Origin: JACCXG01 sp963785755
GTDB lineage: Bacteria; Acidobacteriota; Vicinamibacteria; Vicinamibacterales; 2-12-FULL-66-21
NCBI GenBank assembly: GCA_963785755.1
Contig: CAWAXG010000060.1
Coordinates: forward strand, 1-64,000
Direction: 5' to 3'
Length of the DNA: 64,000 nucleotides
Position numbers and translations under genes: made by a program. Below are positions 9,570 to 17,472 of this stretch, in pieces (positions within the stretch are counted from its first letter, which is position 1; every line of letters starts with the position of its first letter). The notes under the pieces were generated by a model. That model was not told the DNA's origin and made no database searches. It saw only the letters and a program-made list of their open reading frames with translations.

Positions 9570-9714
9570 ACAGAGTCCCCCTTCCGATATCCCGATGTTC
9601 CAGATCTGCGACGTCGGGGCGCGGCTCAGGATAGGAAGCGTGTCGCGACAAGTCAAGGCACTGGTGTGCTCCGCAAGAAATCACGCTGCGGCGGCCTCAA
9701 GAGCCTCAAGACGA

Positions 9715-9961
9715 TACTCGTGATGGAGGTGCTGCAGGCGCACCGACCAAGGCTGTGCGACTCGCGAAGACGGACCGGTGCCTCTGGGTCCTGCTCGCGC
9801 GCCTCTGGACCGGATGGCAAACGGCGCTCGTGATCGTCAAGGCGGAGACCGTCATCGGCTGGCACCGACGGGGCTTCCGGCTGTGGTGGACGTGGAAGAG
9901 TCGCCGCCGGATGGGGCGACCCACCGTGCCCGTCGACGTCCGCAGGCTGATTCGCACGATG
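9715..9961 (+). pseudogene. Internal fragment of an IS481-like integrase
   Basis: Rightward frames read EVLQAHRPRL and then, after one frame change near 9752, RLAKTDRCLWVLLARLWTGW, VIVKAETVIGWHRRGFRLWW and GRPTVPVDVRRLIRTM. This is the linker between the N-terminal domain and the DDE core of a common integrase group. No catalytic core follows: the sequence switches at about 9961 into the tail of a different recombinase on the other strand. Only about 80 residues remain. Between 9570 and 9714 I see nothing else. Confidence 0.55.
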
Positions 9962-10160
9962 CCCTGCAACTCGATTTGAGCTCTCCCTCTAGCGGGTGCG
10001 GACGATCGCGTCGATAGGGCCGCGAAGCGCTTCAGGGCGGCGGTGTGGGCTCTTTTTCGTGGTCCAGGCCTCGCGCCAGCTGCGGCGCTTTCTCCAGGTA
10101 AAAGTCCGCCATGTTCGGATGGAGCAAAGGAGCCGGTTGGACTGACCGGTTCAGGCGGGC
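9962..10160 (-). pseudogene. C-terminal remnant of a serine recombinase
   Basis: Leftward from about 10160 the sequence reads PAPLLHPNMADFYLEKAPQL, then in a second frame EALRGPIDAIV, then in a third frame QIELQGIV. These three pieces, in this order, match the tail of large serine recombinases (HPNLAE.YR.KV...L, EALRGLI..IVL, L.IEL.G.LA). Two frame changes and a stop are present. The remnant abuts, in frame, the truncated tyrosine recombinase to its right, so two unrelated integrases were joined by deletion. Identification rests on remembered family patterns. Confidence 0.5.
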
Positions 10161-10547
10161 GCGAAGCTGAGCGACGGTCTTGGGCTTGATGGCGACCAGC
10201 CGTTTGAGTTGGTCGACGGTGAGTGTTTGGACAATCCGTTTCTCGGTCCGTTGCAGTTGGAGGGCGAGCGGTTCCCGAACGTGGCCCTCGGCATGAAGCC
10301 ACGCGAGAAAGCTGTTGATGGCCTTGACGTAGGTGTTGCAGGAGACGGGCGACAGCCCACGTTCCCGCAGTCGCACGACGAAGTCTTGCAACACGGGCTT
10401 CCCGAGCTGCCTGGGATCCGGCGCACCGACGGTCCGCGTCAGCGCGTCGAACGCGGTCTGATACCACATCACCGTCTTCGGCGTGACGTTCCTCAGATAC
10501 CGGCGTTCACGGAGGAATTGCTCGAACAGCGTAGAGAGGACAGACAT
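10161..10547 (-). pseudogene. Truncated tyrosine recombinase next to tRNA-Arg
   Basis: From the ATG at 10547 the first 130 residues form the SAM-like core-binding domain of phage-type integrases: LFEQFLRERRYLRNVTPKTV, VSCNTYVKAINSFLAWLHAE and LTVDQLKRLVAIKPKTVAQL at the start of the catalytic domain. The catalytic Arg, His, Arg and Tyr residues are all missing. The open frame continues to 10032 only because it runs into the serine-recombinase tail. The gene starts 70 bases past the 3' end of a tRNA-Arg on the same strand, the usual place of an integrase of an element inserted in a tRNA gene. Confidence 0.65.
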
Positions 10548-10600
10548 GAGACAGAAGCTCCTCTCGGACCTCCTGTCTGGCGTTTTTCGCGGCTAAATGC

Positions 10601-10617
10601 ATGTCCCGAAGGGACAT
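10601..10617 (-). other. Inverted repeat at the 3' edge of tRNA-Arg
   Basis: The 17 bases ATGTCCCGAAGGGACAT form a perfect 7-bp stem with a GAA loop on the plus strand. They touch the last base of the tRNA gene. On the tRNA strand the hairpin is followed by only a weak T-rich stretch, so it could be a processing or termination hairpin. It could equally be part of a former attachment site. Confidence 0.4.
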
Positions 10618-10693
10618 GGTGCGCCCAGCACGACTCGAACGTGCGACCTCCTGGTTCGTAGCCAGACGCTCTATCCAACTGAGCTATGGGCGC
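10617..10693 (-). tRNA. tRNA-Arg(ACG)
   Basis: On the minus strand a full cloverleaf can be drawn. The 7-bp acceptor stem is GCGCCCA/TGGGCGC, the D arm contains AGCTCAGTTGGAT, the anticodon stem is TCTGG/CCAGG with loop CTACGAA, and the T arm has GTTCGAGTC. The anticodon is ACG, read as ICG after deamination, so it serves CGU/CGC/CGA. The terminal CCA is encoded at 10619-10617. Length is 77 nt. It marks the border between the eroded region on the left and the conserved genes on the right. Confidence 0.95.
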
Positions 10694-10795
10694 GAGAGGT
10701 GTGTTCTGTGCACGCTAAAAACACGCACAGAAACCAAAATTCTATCACACAGTCCCGGCCAGCCCGTCCGCCCCAAGGCTGGTCCGGTATCCAGC

Positions 10796-10865
10796 GATCC
10801 CTGATCCCCGATCGCCGATCCCGACGCTGAGCGCCCGAGTCCCAAGTCCCCAGTCCCGAGTCCCG
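10796..10865 (+). repeat. Period-7 tandem array upstream of moaB
   Basis: Ten consecutive heptamers fill 70 bases exactly: GATCCCT, GATCCCC, GATCGCC, GATCCCG, two degenerate units, then AGTCCCA, AGTCCCC, AGTCCCG, AGTCCCG. Two related unit types follow one another in the same phase. The array ends five bases before the -10 box of moaB. The strip between the tRNA and this array (10694-10795) shows no gene. Confidence 0.75.
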
Positions 10866-10870
10866 ACGCC

Positions 10871-10876
10871 TATAAT
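10871..10876 (+). promoter_or_regulatory. -10 box of moaB, leaderless start likely
   Basis: TATAAT matches the sigma70 consensus perfectly and ends seven bases before the GTG start at 10884. A transcript would therefore begin at or very near the start codon. No good -35 is seen; that position lies inside the heptamer array. Confidence 0.6.
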
Positions 10877-10883
10877 CGCCTAC

Positions 10884-11384
10884 GTGGACGCCGTCACCTC
10901 CCACCGCGCAACCGCGCCAGGTCAGGTCCGCTGCTTCGTGCTGACGATCAGCGACACCCGCACCGAAGCGGATGACACGAGCGGGGCGGCCATCGTCGAA
11001 GCGCTGACCGCGGCGGGCCATGTGGTGACCGGCCGCAAGATTCTTCGCGACGATCCGGGCCCGGTTGCCGAGGCCATCCGGCGCGCGACCGTGTCGGCCG
11101 ACGTCGTGATCACGACGGGCGGCACGGGCATCACGTCGCGCGACAGCACCTACGAAGCCATCTCGGGGCTGCTCGACAAGCACCTCGACGGGTTCGGCGA
11201 GCTGTTCAGGATGCTGAGCTACGAGGAGATCGGCGCCGCGGCGATGCTGAGCCGCGCCTGCGCCGGGACGATTCGCAGGACCGCGGTCTTCTCGCTGCCG
11301 GGATCGGACAAGGCGGTGAAGCTGGCCATGACGAAGCTCCTCATCCCCGAGCTGGGCCACATCGTCCGCGAGCTGAAACGCTGA
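10884..11384 (+). CDS. moaB: Molybdenum cofactor biosynthesis protein MoaB/MogA family
   Basis: The protein has 166 residues. The MoCF-binding pattern is complete: VLTISDTRTEADDTSGAAIV at the N-terminus, VITTGGTGITSRDSTYEAI (the GGTG loop that binds molybdopterin) and TAVFSLPGSDKAVKLAM. MoaB/MogA proteins adenylylate molybdopterin before metal insertion by MoeA. The moeA gene follows 19 bases downstream on the same strand. The start is taken as the GTG at 10884 because a perfect -10 box lies just ahead and there is no Shine-Dalgarno. The protein is soluble and cytoplasmic. Confidence 0.92.
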   Translation: MDAVTSHRATAPGQVRCFVLTISDTRTEADDTSGAAIVEALTAAGHVVTGRKILRDDPGPVAEAIRRATVSADVVITTGGTGITSRDSTYEAISGLLDKHLDGFGELFRMLSYEEIGAAAMLSRACAGTIRRTAVFSLPGSDKAVKLAMTKLLIPELGHIVRELKR

Positions 11385-11403
11385 ACCTCGAGGTCACACG
11401 AAC

Positions 11404-12622
11404 ATGCCGACGATGAGGCCGATACGCGAGACGATTCCGGTCGAGGACGCGCTCGCGCTGATCCGGGACGCGGCGATTCCGATCGAGCGCACGGAGCGAG
11501 TGCCGGTGCGCGACGCCTGCGGGCGCGTGGCGGCCGCGGCGATCGTGGCAACCGCGGATGTCCCTCCGTTCAACAAGGCGGCAATGGATGGATACGCGGT
11601 CGTCGCCGCGGACACGTTCGGCGCCGGCCGCGACGAGCCCAGGATTCTGCGATGCGTCGGGACGATTCACTCCGGCCAGATGCCGGAGCGCGCAATCCAG
11701 CCAGGCGAGTGCATGCAGATCGCCACCGGCGCGCCGGTGCCGGAAGGCGCGGATGCGGTCGTGATGGTCGAGGTGACGGAGAAGGGCGCGAGCGGCGAGG
11801 TGCGGATCATGTCGCCGGTGTATCCGCGCCAGAACGTCTCACGGCGGGGCAGCGATCTCGCCGCCGGGAGCGTCGTCCTCGACCCGGGTCAGCTCATCAA
11901 TCCGAGCCGCGTCGGCGCCGCGGCCGCGGCGGGCGCCGGTGAAATCGACGTCTACGCGCGACCCGTGGTGGCGATCGTGTCGACGGGGGATGAAGTCGTC
12001 GAGCCGGGGCGGCCGCTGGGCCCGGCGCAGATCTACGACATCAATCGCTACACGCTGTCGTCGATCGTGACCGCGCACGGCGGCGTACCGGTGGTCCACG
12101 AGATTGCGGCAGACACACTCGAGGATCTCTCCACGGCGGTCGAAGCGCGCGACGTCCGCCGACCTCATCGTGTTCTCAGGCGGCAGCTCGGTCGGCGAAA
12201 AGGATCTGATGCTCGACCTCCTGCAGAAGTACGGCGAGGTCGTGTTCCATGGCATCGCCGTGAAGCCCGGGAAGCCCACGATCTTCGGCCGGCTCCGGGG
12301 AAAGCCGCTGCTCGGCATGCCAGGCAACCCGACGTCGTGCCTCTCGAACGCCTATCTGCTGCTCGCGCCGCTCCTCCGCCTCATCGCGAGGCTTCCCGAG
12401 TACAAGCCGCACACCGTGAGGGTTCCGCTGTCGCGGCGCATCGTCTCGACGACCGGGCGGCATCAGTTCTACACCGTCAGGGTCGTCGACGGCGCCGCCA
12501 TGCCCGCGTTCAAGGCCTCTGGCGACATCACGAGCATGTCGCAGGCCGACGGCTATATCGAGATCCCGGCACAGACCGACATCGTCGAAGCGGGCGAGCT
12601 CGTGGACGTGAAGTTGTTTTGA
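11404..12622 (+). CDS. moeA: Molybdopterin molybdenumtransferase MoeA, one frame break
   Basis: Read through one frame break, the protein has about 405 residues, normal for MoeA. The first frame holds the N-terminal and beta-barrel domains (PPFNKAAMDGYAV, QIATGAPVPEGADAVVMVE) and the start of the MoCF domain (VVAIVSTGDEVVEPG, YDINRYTLSS). Near 12150-12165 it must move one base to the frame that reads ADLIVFSGGSSVGEKD, VVFHGIAVKPGKPTIFGR, GMPGNPTSCL and the C-terminal domain to the stop at 12622. The shift equals one inserted base in a GC-rich run and has no slippery site. Since moaB is intact next door, a consensus error is more likely than real loss. The enzyme inserts molybdate into adenylylated molybdopterin. 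Confidence 0.85.
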
Positions 12623-12632
12623 TCAGGTGCCA

Positions 12633-13109
12633 ATGTCAAAGACTTCGACACTGACGACCGCGCCCGCGTTCGAGCTTCCGACACAGAAGGGACAACCGCG
12701 CTCGCTCGCAAGCTTTCTCGAGAAGGGTCCGGTTCTGCTCGCCTTCCATCGCGGCACCTGGTGACCGAACTGCCGCCGCCGGTTCGGTGAACTGGCACGC
12801 AACGCCCCTGAATACGCGCGACGCGGCGTGCAAGTCGTGACCGTGGTGGCGCAGCGCTCGGACGCGGTGCGCCGCTATGTCGAGGAAACCGGGCTGCCGT
12901 TCAACATCCTCGTGGACGAATCGCGCGAGGCGCTGAAGGCGTACGGCGTGTGGCACCGAATCGGGCTGGACGCCTGGAACATCGCGCGCCCAGCCCTGTT
13001 TCTGATCGATCCGAGTGGCTCGATCCGCTACTCGTTCATCGCGGAGTCTCAGGAAGAGTTCCCCTCACACGACGAAATCCTCCAAGCCCTGGATCAGCTG
13101 AACCCCTGA
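12633..13109 (+). CDS. Peroxiredoxin-like selenoprotein (UGA = Sec at the catalytic position)
   Basis: One frame runs from the ATG at 12633 to the stop at 13109 (158 residues) if the TGA at 12762-12764 is read as selenocysteine. The reading is LLAFHRGTW-U-PNCRRRFGEL, so U44 stands exactly where AhpC/TSA-like proteins have the first Cys of their W-C-P-x-C motif, and Cys47 is the partner. The thioredoxin fold continues with VQVVTVVAQRSDAVRRYVEE, LPFNILVDESREALKAYGV and ALFLIDPSGSIRYSFIAE. A SECIS-type hairpin lies 21 nt past the UGA. Expected role: thiol/selenol peroxidase or related reductase in the cytoplasm. It starts ten bases after moeA and meets sodA tail to tail. The alternative is a Cys-to-stop mutation (TGC to TGA) or a base-call error. 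Confidence 0.82.
12778..12796 (+). promoter_or_regulatory. Predicted bacterial SECIS hairpin
   Basis: The RNA GCCGGUUC-GGU-GAACUGGC folds into an 8-bp stem (one G-U pair) with a GGU loop. The loop begins 21 nt after the UGA at 12762-12764. Known bacterial SECIS elements lie in the coding region just after the UGA, with the loop about 16-37 nt downstream and a G among the first two loop bases. All three conditions hold. A competing stem (ACCGAAC with GTTCGGT) starts right after the UGA and partly overlaps it. Confidence 0.72.
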
Positions 13110-13111
13110 AC

Positions 13112-13711
<600 letters not shown>

Positions 13712-13758
13712 TCTTCAAATCCTCCAAAAGGGAATCGTACATCAAGCGGGGCTTGTTC

Positions 13759-13786
13759 AACTCCCAACTTCCAACTCCCAACGTCC
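13759..13786 (+). repeat. Period-7 tandem array upstream of sodA
   Basis: Four perfect-phase heptamers are present: AACTCCC, AACTTCC, AACTCCC, AACGTCC. A reverse-complement trace of the same unit (GGTTGGGAGGTTGG) occurs at about 13925-13939, near the other end of this 240-base spacer between sodA and nadA. No gene is seen in the spacer (13712-13952). Confidence 0.65.
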
Positions 13787-13952
13787 GCAACAGCTGGTAA
13801 CGCCTGGGCAAAAGCCGACACGAGGCAAGATGGCACGCTGGCTGCGATGAGCGGATGGATCCTACGCGCAGATCCTTCGAGCCTTGGGAAGTCTGCCGGA
13901 GCGGCGTCGATCCAGGCAGCTCGTAGGTTGGGAGGTTGGAGTCAATCTGATC

Positions 13953-15104
13953 TTAGAGAGCAAGCATCCGATCAAGCGCAAGCTTGGCGTGCGACTTCGT
14001 CGGTTCGGGGACGACGATCTGGTTGTGAACCTGGCCTTCGGCCAGCCCCTCGAGGATCCACAGCAGGTGGTTGGGTGAGACGCGGAACATCGTGGAGCAC
14101 AGGCAGCCGAAGGGATCCAGCGTCACGATCGTCTTGTCCGGCACGTCGTGCGTCAGCCGATTGACGAGGTGAATTTCGGTCGCGACTGCCCAGACCGTTC
14201 CGGGCGGACTCGCCTTGACGGTATTGACGATGTATTCGGTCGATCCGCTCTCGTCCGCGGCGCGGACGACATCGAGCGTGCATTCCGGGTGCGCGACAAC
14301 GCGTCCGTGCGGATACTTCTTCCGGAACGCCTCGATCTGGGGCACCGTGAAGCGCGTGTGAACGGAGCAATGTCCCTTCCACAGAAGGAGCTTCGCGCGC
14401 GTGAGCCCGGCCGCGTCGAGACCGCCCCACATTTCGTTCGGATCCCAGACCACCATCTCGTCGAGCGGAACGCCCATCTTGAAGGCGGTGTTCCGGCCGA
14501 GATGCTGATCCGGGAGCATCAGGATCTTGTCGCCGCGTTCCCACGCCCACGTCATGATCGCGCGTGCGTTGGTCGAGGTGCAGACGATCCCGCCGTGCTC
14601 ACCGACGTACGCTTTGATGCCGGCTGACGAGTTGATGTAGGTGACCGGAATGACGCCTGCCTTGCCGTTCTCGACCCCGTCCGTCCTGACGCCCATCTGC
14701 TCCAGCTCGCGCCAGCAGATCTCGAGCTGATCCGGCGCCGCCATGTCAGCCATCGAACATCCGGCGGCGAGGTCTGGCAGCACGACCTTCTGGTGCGGCG
14801 CGCGCAGGATGTCGGCGCTCTCGGCCATGAAGTGCACGCCGCAGAACACGATGTAGTCGGCTTTGTCACGCGTGGCCGCCGCGCGGGCGAGCTTCAGCGA
14901 GTCGCCGATGTAATCGGCGAACTTGATCACTTCGTCGCGCTGATAGTGATGCCCGAGGATGACGACGCGTTCGCCGAGCGACGCTTTTGCAGCCGCGATG
15001 CGGGCATCGAGCTCATCGTCAGAAAGGCGGAGAAAGCGTTCCGGGAGCGGCTGGCGCTCGCCGATGCTCTGCTTCTCGAAGTCGGTGAGTATCTTGATGT
15101 CCAT
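13953..15104 (-). CDS. nadA: Quinolinate synthase A (4Fe-4S)
   Basis: The protein has 383 residues. It condenses iminoaspartate with dihydroxyacetone phosphate to quinolinate for NAD synthesis. The three Cys ligands of the 4Fe-4S cluster are present in VFCGVHFMAE, HPECTLDVV and FGCLCSTMF. Other family signatures are ILGHHYQRDEVIKFADYIGD, SADILRAPHQKV and YVNSSA-like VTYINSSAGIKA. The N-terminus is about 20 residues longer than in short family members. The ATG at 15104 has a GGAGAA ribosome site. A tandem repeat begins eight bases upstream, so its promoter must lie within or beyond that repeat. It relies on Fe-S assembly, which the Suf genes in this window would supply. Confidence 0.96.
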   Translation of the reverse strand: MDIKILTDFEKQSIGERQPLPERFLRLSDDELDARIAAAKASLGERVVILGHHYQRDEVIKFADYIGDSLKLARAAATRDKADYIVFCGVHFMAESADILRAPHQKVVLPDLAAGCSMADMAAPDQLEICWRELEQMGVRTDGVENGKAGVIPVTYINSSAGIKAYVGEHGGIVCTSTNARAIMTWAWERGDKILMLPDQHLGRNTAFKMGVPLDEMVVWDPNEMWGGLDAAGLTRAKLLLWKGHCSVHTRFTVPQIEAFRKKYPHGRVVAHPECTLDVVRAADESGSTEYIVNTVKASPPGTVWAVATEIHLVNRLTHDVPDKTIVTLDPFGCLCSTMFRVSPNHLLWILEGLAEGQVHNQIVVPEPTKSHAKLALDRMLAL

Positions 15105-15112
15105 TCTTCTCC

Positions 15113-15365
15113 GGGGGACTTCGTCCCCCGGACCCCCTTACACGCTCGCTCGCGGGGGCCCCTGACGCCCCGCTCCGCTCCGCGTGGCTCGCTCGCTCCG
15201 CTCCCTCGCGATCTCCACCAAGGGGACTTCGTCCCCCGGACCCCCTTACACGGTCGCTCGCGGGGGCCCCTTCGCCCCGCTCCGCTCCCGTGGCTCGCTC
15301 GCTCCGCTCACTCGCGATCATACCCGTGGGACTTCGTCCCCCGGACCCCCTGCCGCGCCTGTGGG
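15113..15365 (+). repeat. Direct repeat, unit about 107 bp, 2.3 copies, hairpin-rich
   Basis: Units start near 15113, 15222 and 15328, giving spacings of about 109 and 106 bases; the third copy is partial. Each begins with a perfect palindrome GGGGGAC-TTC-GTCCCCC (shortened in later copies). It continues with CGGACCCCCT, a CTCGCTCGCGGGGGCCCC block and a GC-rich stretch with GCTCGCTCGCTCCGCTC. Copies one and two are almost identical, so the duplication is fairly recent. It fills most of the 340-base spacer between nadA and mqnE. No gene is supported there. Confidence 0.75.
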
Positions 15366-15448
15366 CGCGCTTGCGCGTCCTTACTCGCTAAGACTTACGA
15401 CGCCCCATGCGGGCCCGACGGCCCATTAGACACTGAAACGAGCGTCAG

Positions 15449-16606
15449 TCATGCCATGGAGGCGCCAACCTCGTCAGCAGCCTCGGGGCCGTTGACGACG
15501 TTGTAAAGGGTATCGCGCTCGACGGGTTCTCGGCCCGCCGCCCTGATCAGCCGGCGGATTTGCGATGTGCTCATGGCTTCGGGAGTTCTCGCGCCGGCCA
15601 TGTGGTAGATCTTCTCCTCCTGCACGGTGCCGTCCAGGTCGTCTACGCCGAACCAGAGGGCTACCTGCGCCACCTCGACCCCGGTCGCAATCCAGAACGC
15701 CTTCACGTGCGGCACGTTCTCGAGCATCAGCCGCGACACCGCGAGCACGCGGAGCGTGTCCGCGGCAGTCGGCCCGGGCAGCTTGCGCATCTGATTGTTG
15801 TCGGGATGGAACGCGAGCGGGATGAACGCCTGGATCGCCCCGGTCTCGTCCTGCAGCGCGCGCACTCGCATCATGTGATCGACGCGCTCGGCGGCAGTCT
15901 CGATGTGCCCGTACAGCATCGTGATGTTCGAACGCATGCCGAGCATGTGGGCCAGGCGATGGATCTCGAGGTAGCGGTCGGCGCCGCACTTGTCGTGGCA
16001 GATCTTCCGGCGCACGCGCTCCGCGAACACCTCGGCGCCGCCCCCGGGCAGCGAGTCGAGGCCCGCCGCCATCAGCTCGCGCAGGACCTGCTCGTCGGTT
16101 CTGCCGTACAGATCCGCGAAAAACGCAATCTCGACCGCCGTGAAGCACTTCAGGTGCACGTCCGGGCGGATGCGTTTGAACCCGCGCAGCATTTCCAGGT
16201 AGTAGTCGAACGGCAACTCGGGATGCAGACCGTTGACGACGTGGACTTCGGTCAGGGGCTGGTGGGCACGCGCGCGCAGCTTGTCCCAGAGCTGCTCGAG
16301 CGACATGGTGTAGGACCCCGGATCTCCCGGCCGCAGCCTGGCGAACGAGCAGAACAGGCAGCTCGCCACGCAGACGTTCGTCGCTTCGAGACGGATGTTG
16401 AAGTTGTAGTAGGTGCAGTCGCCGTGCCGGCGCTCGCGCTCCCGGTTGGCGAGCCAGCCGATGGCGAGCAGGTCCGGGCACTCGAACAGACGGACGCCGT
16501 CGTCGAGCGTGAGCCGGAGGCCGGCCTCGACCTTGTCGGCGATATCCGCCACTCCGGCTGCCGCGAGGCGCTTCAACACGTAGCTGATCTCGAAACGGTC
16601 AGGCAA
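15449..16606 (-). CDS. mqnE: Aminofutalosine synthase MqnE (radical SAM)
   Basis: This is a radical SAM enzyme with the cluster motif CVASCLFCSF, preceded by FNIRLEATN. Family stretches VHVVNGLHPELPFDYYLEML, LKCFTAVEIAFFADLYGR and SLPGGGAEVFAERVRRKICH match aminofutalosine synthase rather than MqnC. It joins chorismate-derived enolpyruvyl benzoate to adenosine in the futalosine route to menaquinone. The frame is open from 16648, but the likely start is TTG at 16606, overlapping the end of the upstream yjbQ-like gene by eight bases and giving 385 residues. mqnD occurs at 23.2 kb and menG/ubiE at 42.2 kb, so the route is supported by three genes in the window. Confidence 0.92.
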   Translation of the reverse strand: MPDRFEISYVLKRLAAAGVADIADKVEAGLRLTLDDGVRLFECPDLLAIGWLANRERERRHGDCTYYNFNIRLEATNVCVASCLFCSFARLRPGDPGSYTMSLEQLWDKLRARAHQPLTEVHVVNGLHPELPFDYYLEMLRGFKRIRPDVHLKCFTAVEIAFFADLYGRTDEQVLRELMAAGLDSLPGGGAEVFAERVRRKICHDKCGADRYLEIHRLAHMLGMRSNITMLYGHIETAAERVDHMMRVRALQDETGAIQAFIPLAFHPDNNQMRKLPGPTAADTLRVLAVSRLMLENVPHVKAFWIATGVEVAQVALWFGVDDLDGTVQEEKIYHMAGARTPEAMSTSQIRRLIRAAGREPVERDTLYNVVNGPEAADEVGASMA

Positions 16607-17096
16607 GCCCCATGACCTGAAGCCGGATGGTCCGCGCGCGCGGCCCATCCATCTCGCCGACGAGGACGCGCTGCCACTGGCCGAGCACGGCTTCGCCGCC
16701 GCTGACCTGCAGACTGACGGAATGGCCGAGCAGCATGGCGCGCAGGTGCGAATCCGCGTTCATGCGATCGCAGTCCGAGTGCTTCGGATCGTTGTGCAGC
16801 CACTCGGCATCGCGATCAACGACCTGCTCGAGCACGCGAAGGATGTCGGCATGCAGCGCCTTCTGCGCTTCGTTAATGAACAGCGCACAGGTCGTGTGCA
16901 TCGACACCAGGCTCGCGATGCCCTCGCGAATGCCGGATCGCCGCACCCGGTCCATGACCGTATCGGTGATGTCGACCAGCTCGATGCGCCGGTCGGTCTG
17001 GACCAGCAGCGATTCGGCATGCACCGACATCGAGCCGGTGGTGGCAACGGGCTGTGGCGGCGTTTCGCGAATGGTCACACTCGAGCTCTTGGACAT
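16599..17096 (-). CDS. YjbQ family protein (secondary thiamine-phosphate synthase type)
   Basis: The protein has 165 residues. The UPF0047/YjbQ core is intact: IELVDITDTVMDRVRRSGIR, GIASLVSMHTTCALFINEAQ, WLHNDPKHSDCDRMNADSHL and LGQWQRVLVGEMDGPRARTI. The His/Glu residues in HTTCALFINE and SDCDRMNADSHLRA form the conserved site. Family members have weak thiamine-phosphate synthase activity, but the true role is unsettled. The first 22 residues lie before the usual family start (MSVHAESLL), so translation may begin there, at about 17030. It overlaps mqnE, suggesting co-translation. Confidence 0.88.
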   Translation of the reverse strand: MSKSSSVTIRETPPQPVATTGSMSVHAESLLVQTDRRIELVDITDTVMDRVRRSGIREGIASLVSMHTTCALFINEAQKALHADILRVLEQVVDRDAEWLHNDPKHSDCDRMNADSHLRAMLLGHSVSLQVSGGEAVLGQWQRVLVGEMDGPRARTIRLQVMGLA

Positions 17097-17240
17097 TGTG
17101 CGGTGGTCGATCGCGCCTTTCCCCGGGGATTCTCGTCCATCGCGGACAGGTTCTACACCCGGCGGACTCTCGTTCCTGCTCCGCTAGCACAGGAAATCCG
17201 CGTGAATAGGCACTTTCCATTGTACCGCAGCGTCGCGGGC

Positions 17241-17246
17241 TATACT
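17241..17246 (+). promoter_or_regulatory. -10 box of the B12-uptake operon
   Basis: TATACT (five of six consensus bases) lies just before the cobalamin riboswitch, placing the transcript start near 17254. A -35 is not clear; TTGTAC at 17220 gives a spacer of only 15. The strip 17097-17240 holds no gene. Confidence 0.45.
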
Positions 17247-17253
17247 GGTCGGA

Positions 17254-17427
17254 ACTGACTGTGCCCGGCGGCCATGCGAAGTGGGTGGAAAGCCCACGCG
17301 GTGCCGCCACTGTAAGCGGGGAGCACATCGCTTCTTCCGGCCAGAGCCGGATGCCACTGTGCAGGGTGCCTGCATGGGAAGGCTGCGATGGACGCGACGA
17401 TCCGCGAGCCAGGATACCTGGAGGCCG
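17254..17427 (+). ncRNA. Cobalamin riboswitch
   Basis: The leader has the ordered landmarks of the adenosylcobalamin aptamer. These are a GGTCGGAACTG entry, GTGGGTGGAAAGCCCAC, the core GCCGCCACTGTAAGCGGGGAG, an arm around CTTCCGGCCAGAGCCGGATG, GGGAAGGC, and the B12 box GCGAGCCAGGATACCTG at 17404-17420. It lies about 45 bases upstream of the TonB receptor start. Binding of B12 is expected to lower expression of the uptake genes. The B12 box and the CCACTG core are read directly; fine folding was not computed. Confidence 0.9.
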
Positions 17428-17472
17428 GGCCGTCCTTTTCCATCGGCGCGAGACACGCCGGGAAGGAGCCTC

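Noticed and set aside
8247..9833. A 528-codon rightward open frame opposite the enolase-superfamily gene
   Set aside because: It mirrors a gene with a Tat signal and intact active-site motifs. Its protein is Arg/His/Val-rich, without motifs, as expected for an antisense frame in GC-rich DNA. Only its 3' end, from about 9715, overlaps a real transposase fragment.
10561..10700. A direct repeat of the tRNA-Arg 3' end as the second attachment site
   Set aside because: I looked for the tRNA 3' sequence in the left 10 kb and did not find a clear copy. If present, it lies outside the window or is too decayed.
12104..12180. Programmed frameshift in moeA (and in sufB near 31236)
   Set aside because: No slippery heptamer, no upstream Shine-Dalgarno-like stimulator and no following strong hairpin were seen. 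A one-base insertion error is simpler.
15113..15365. CRISPR array
   Set aside because: The repeats are about 107 bp, lie almost directly next to each other and have no uniform spacers. No cas gene is nearby.
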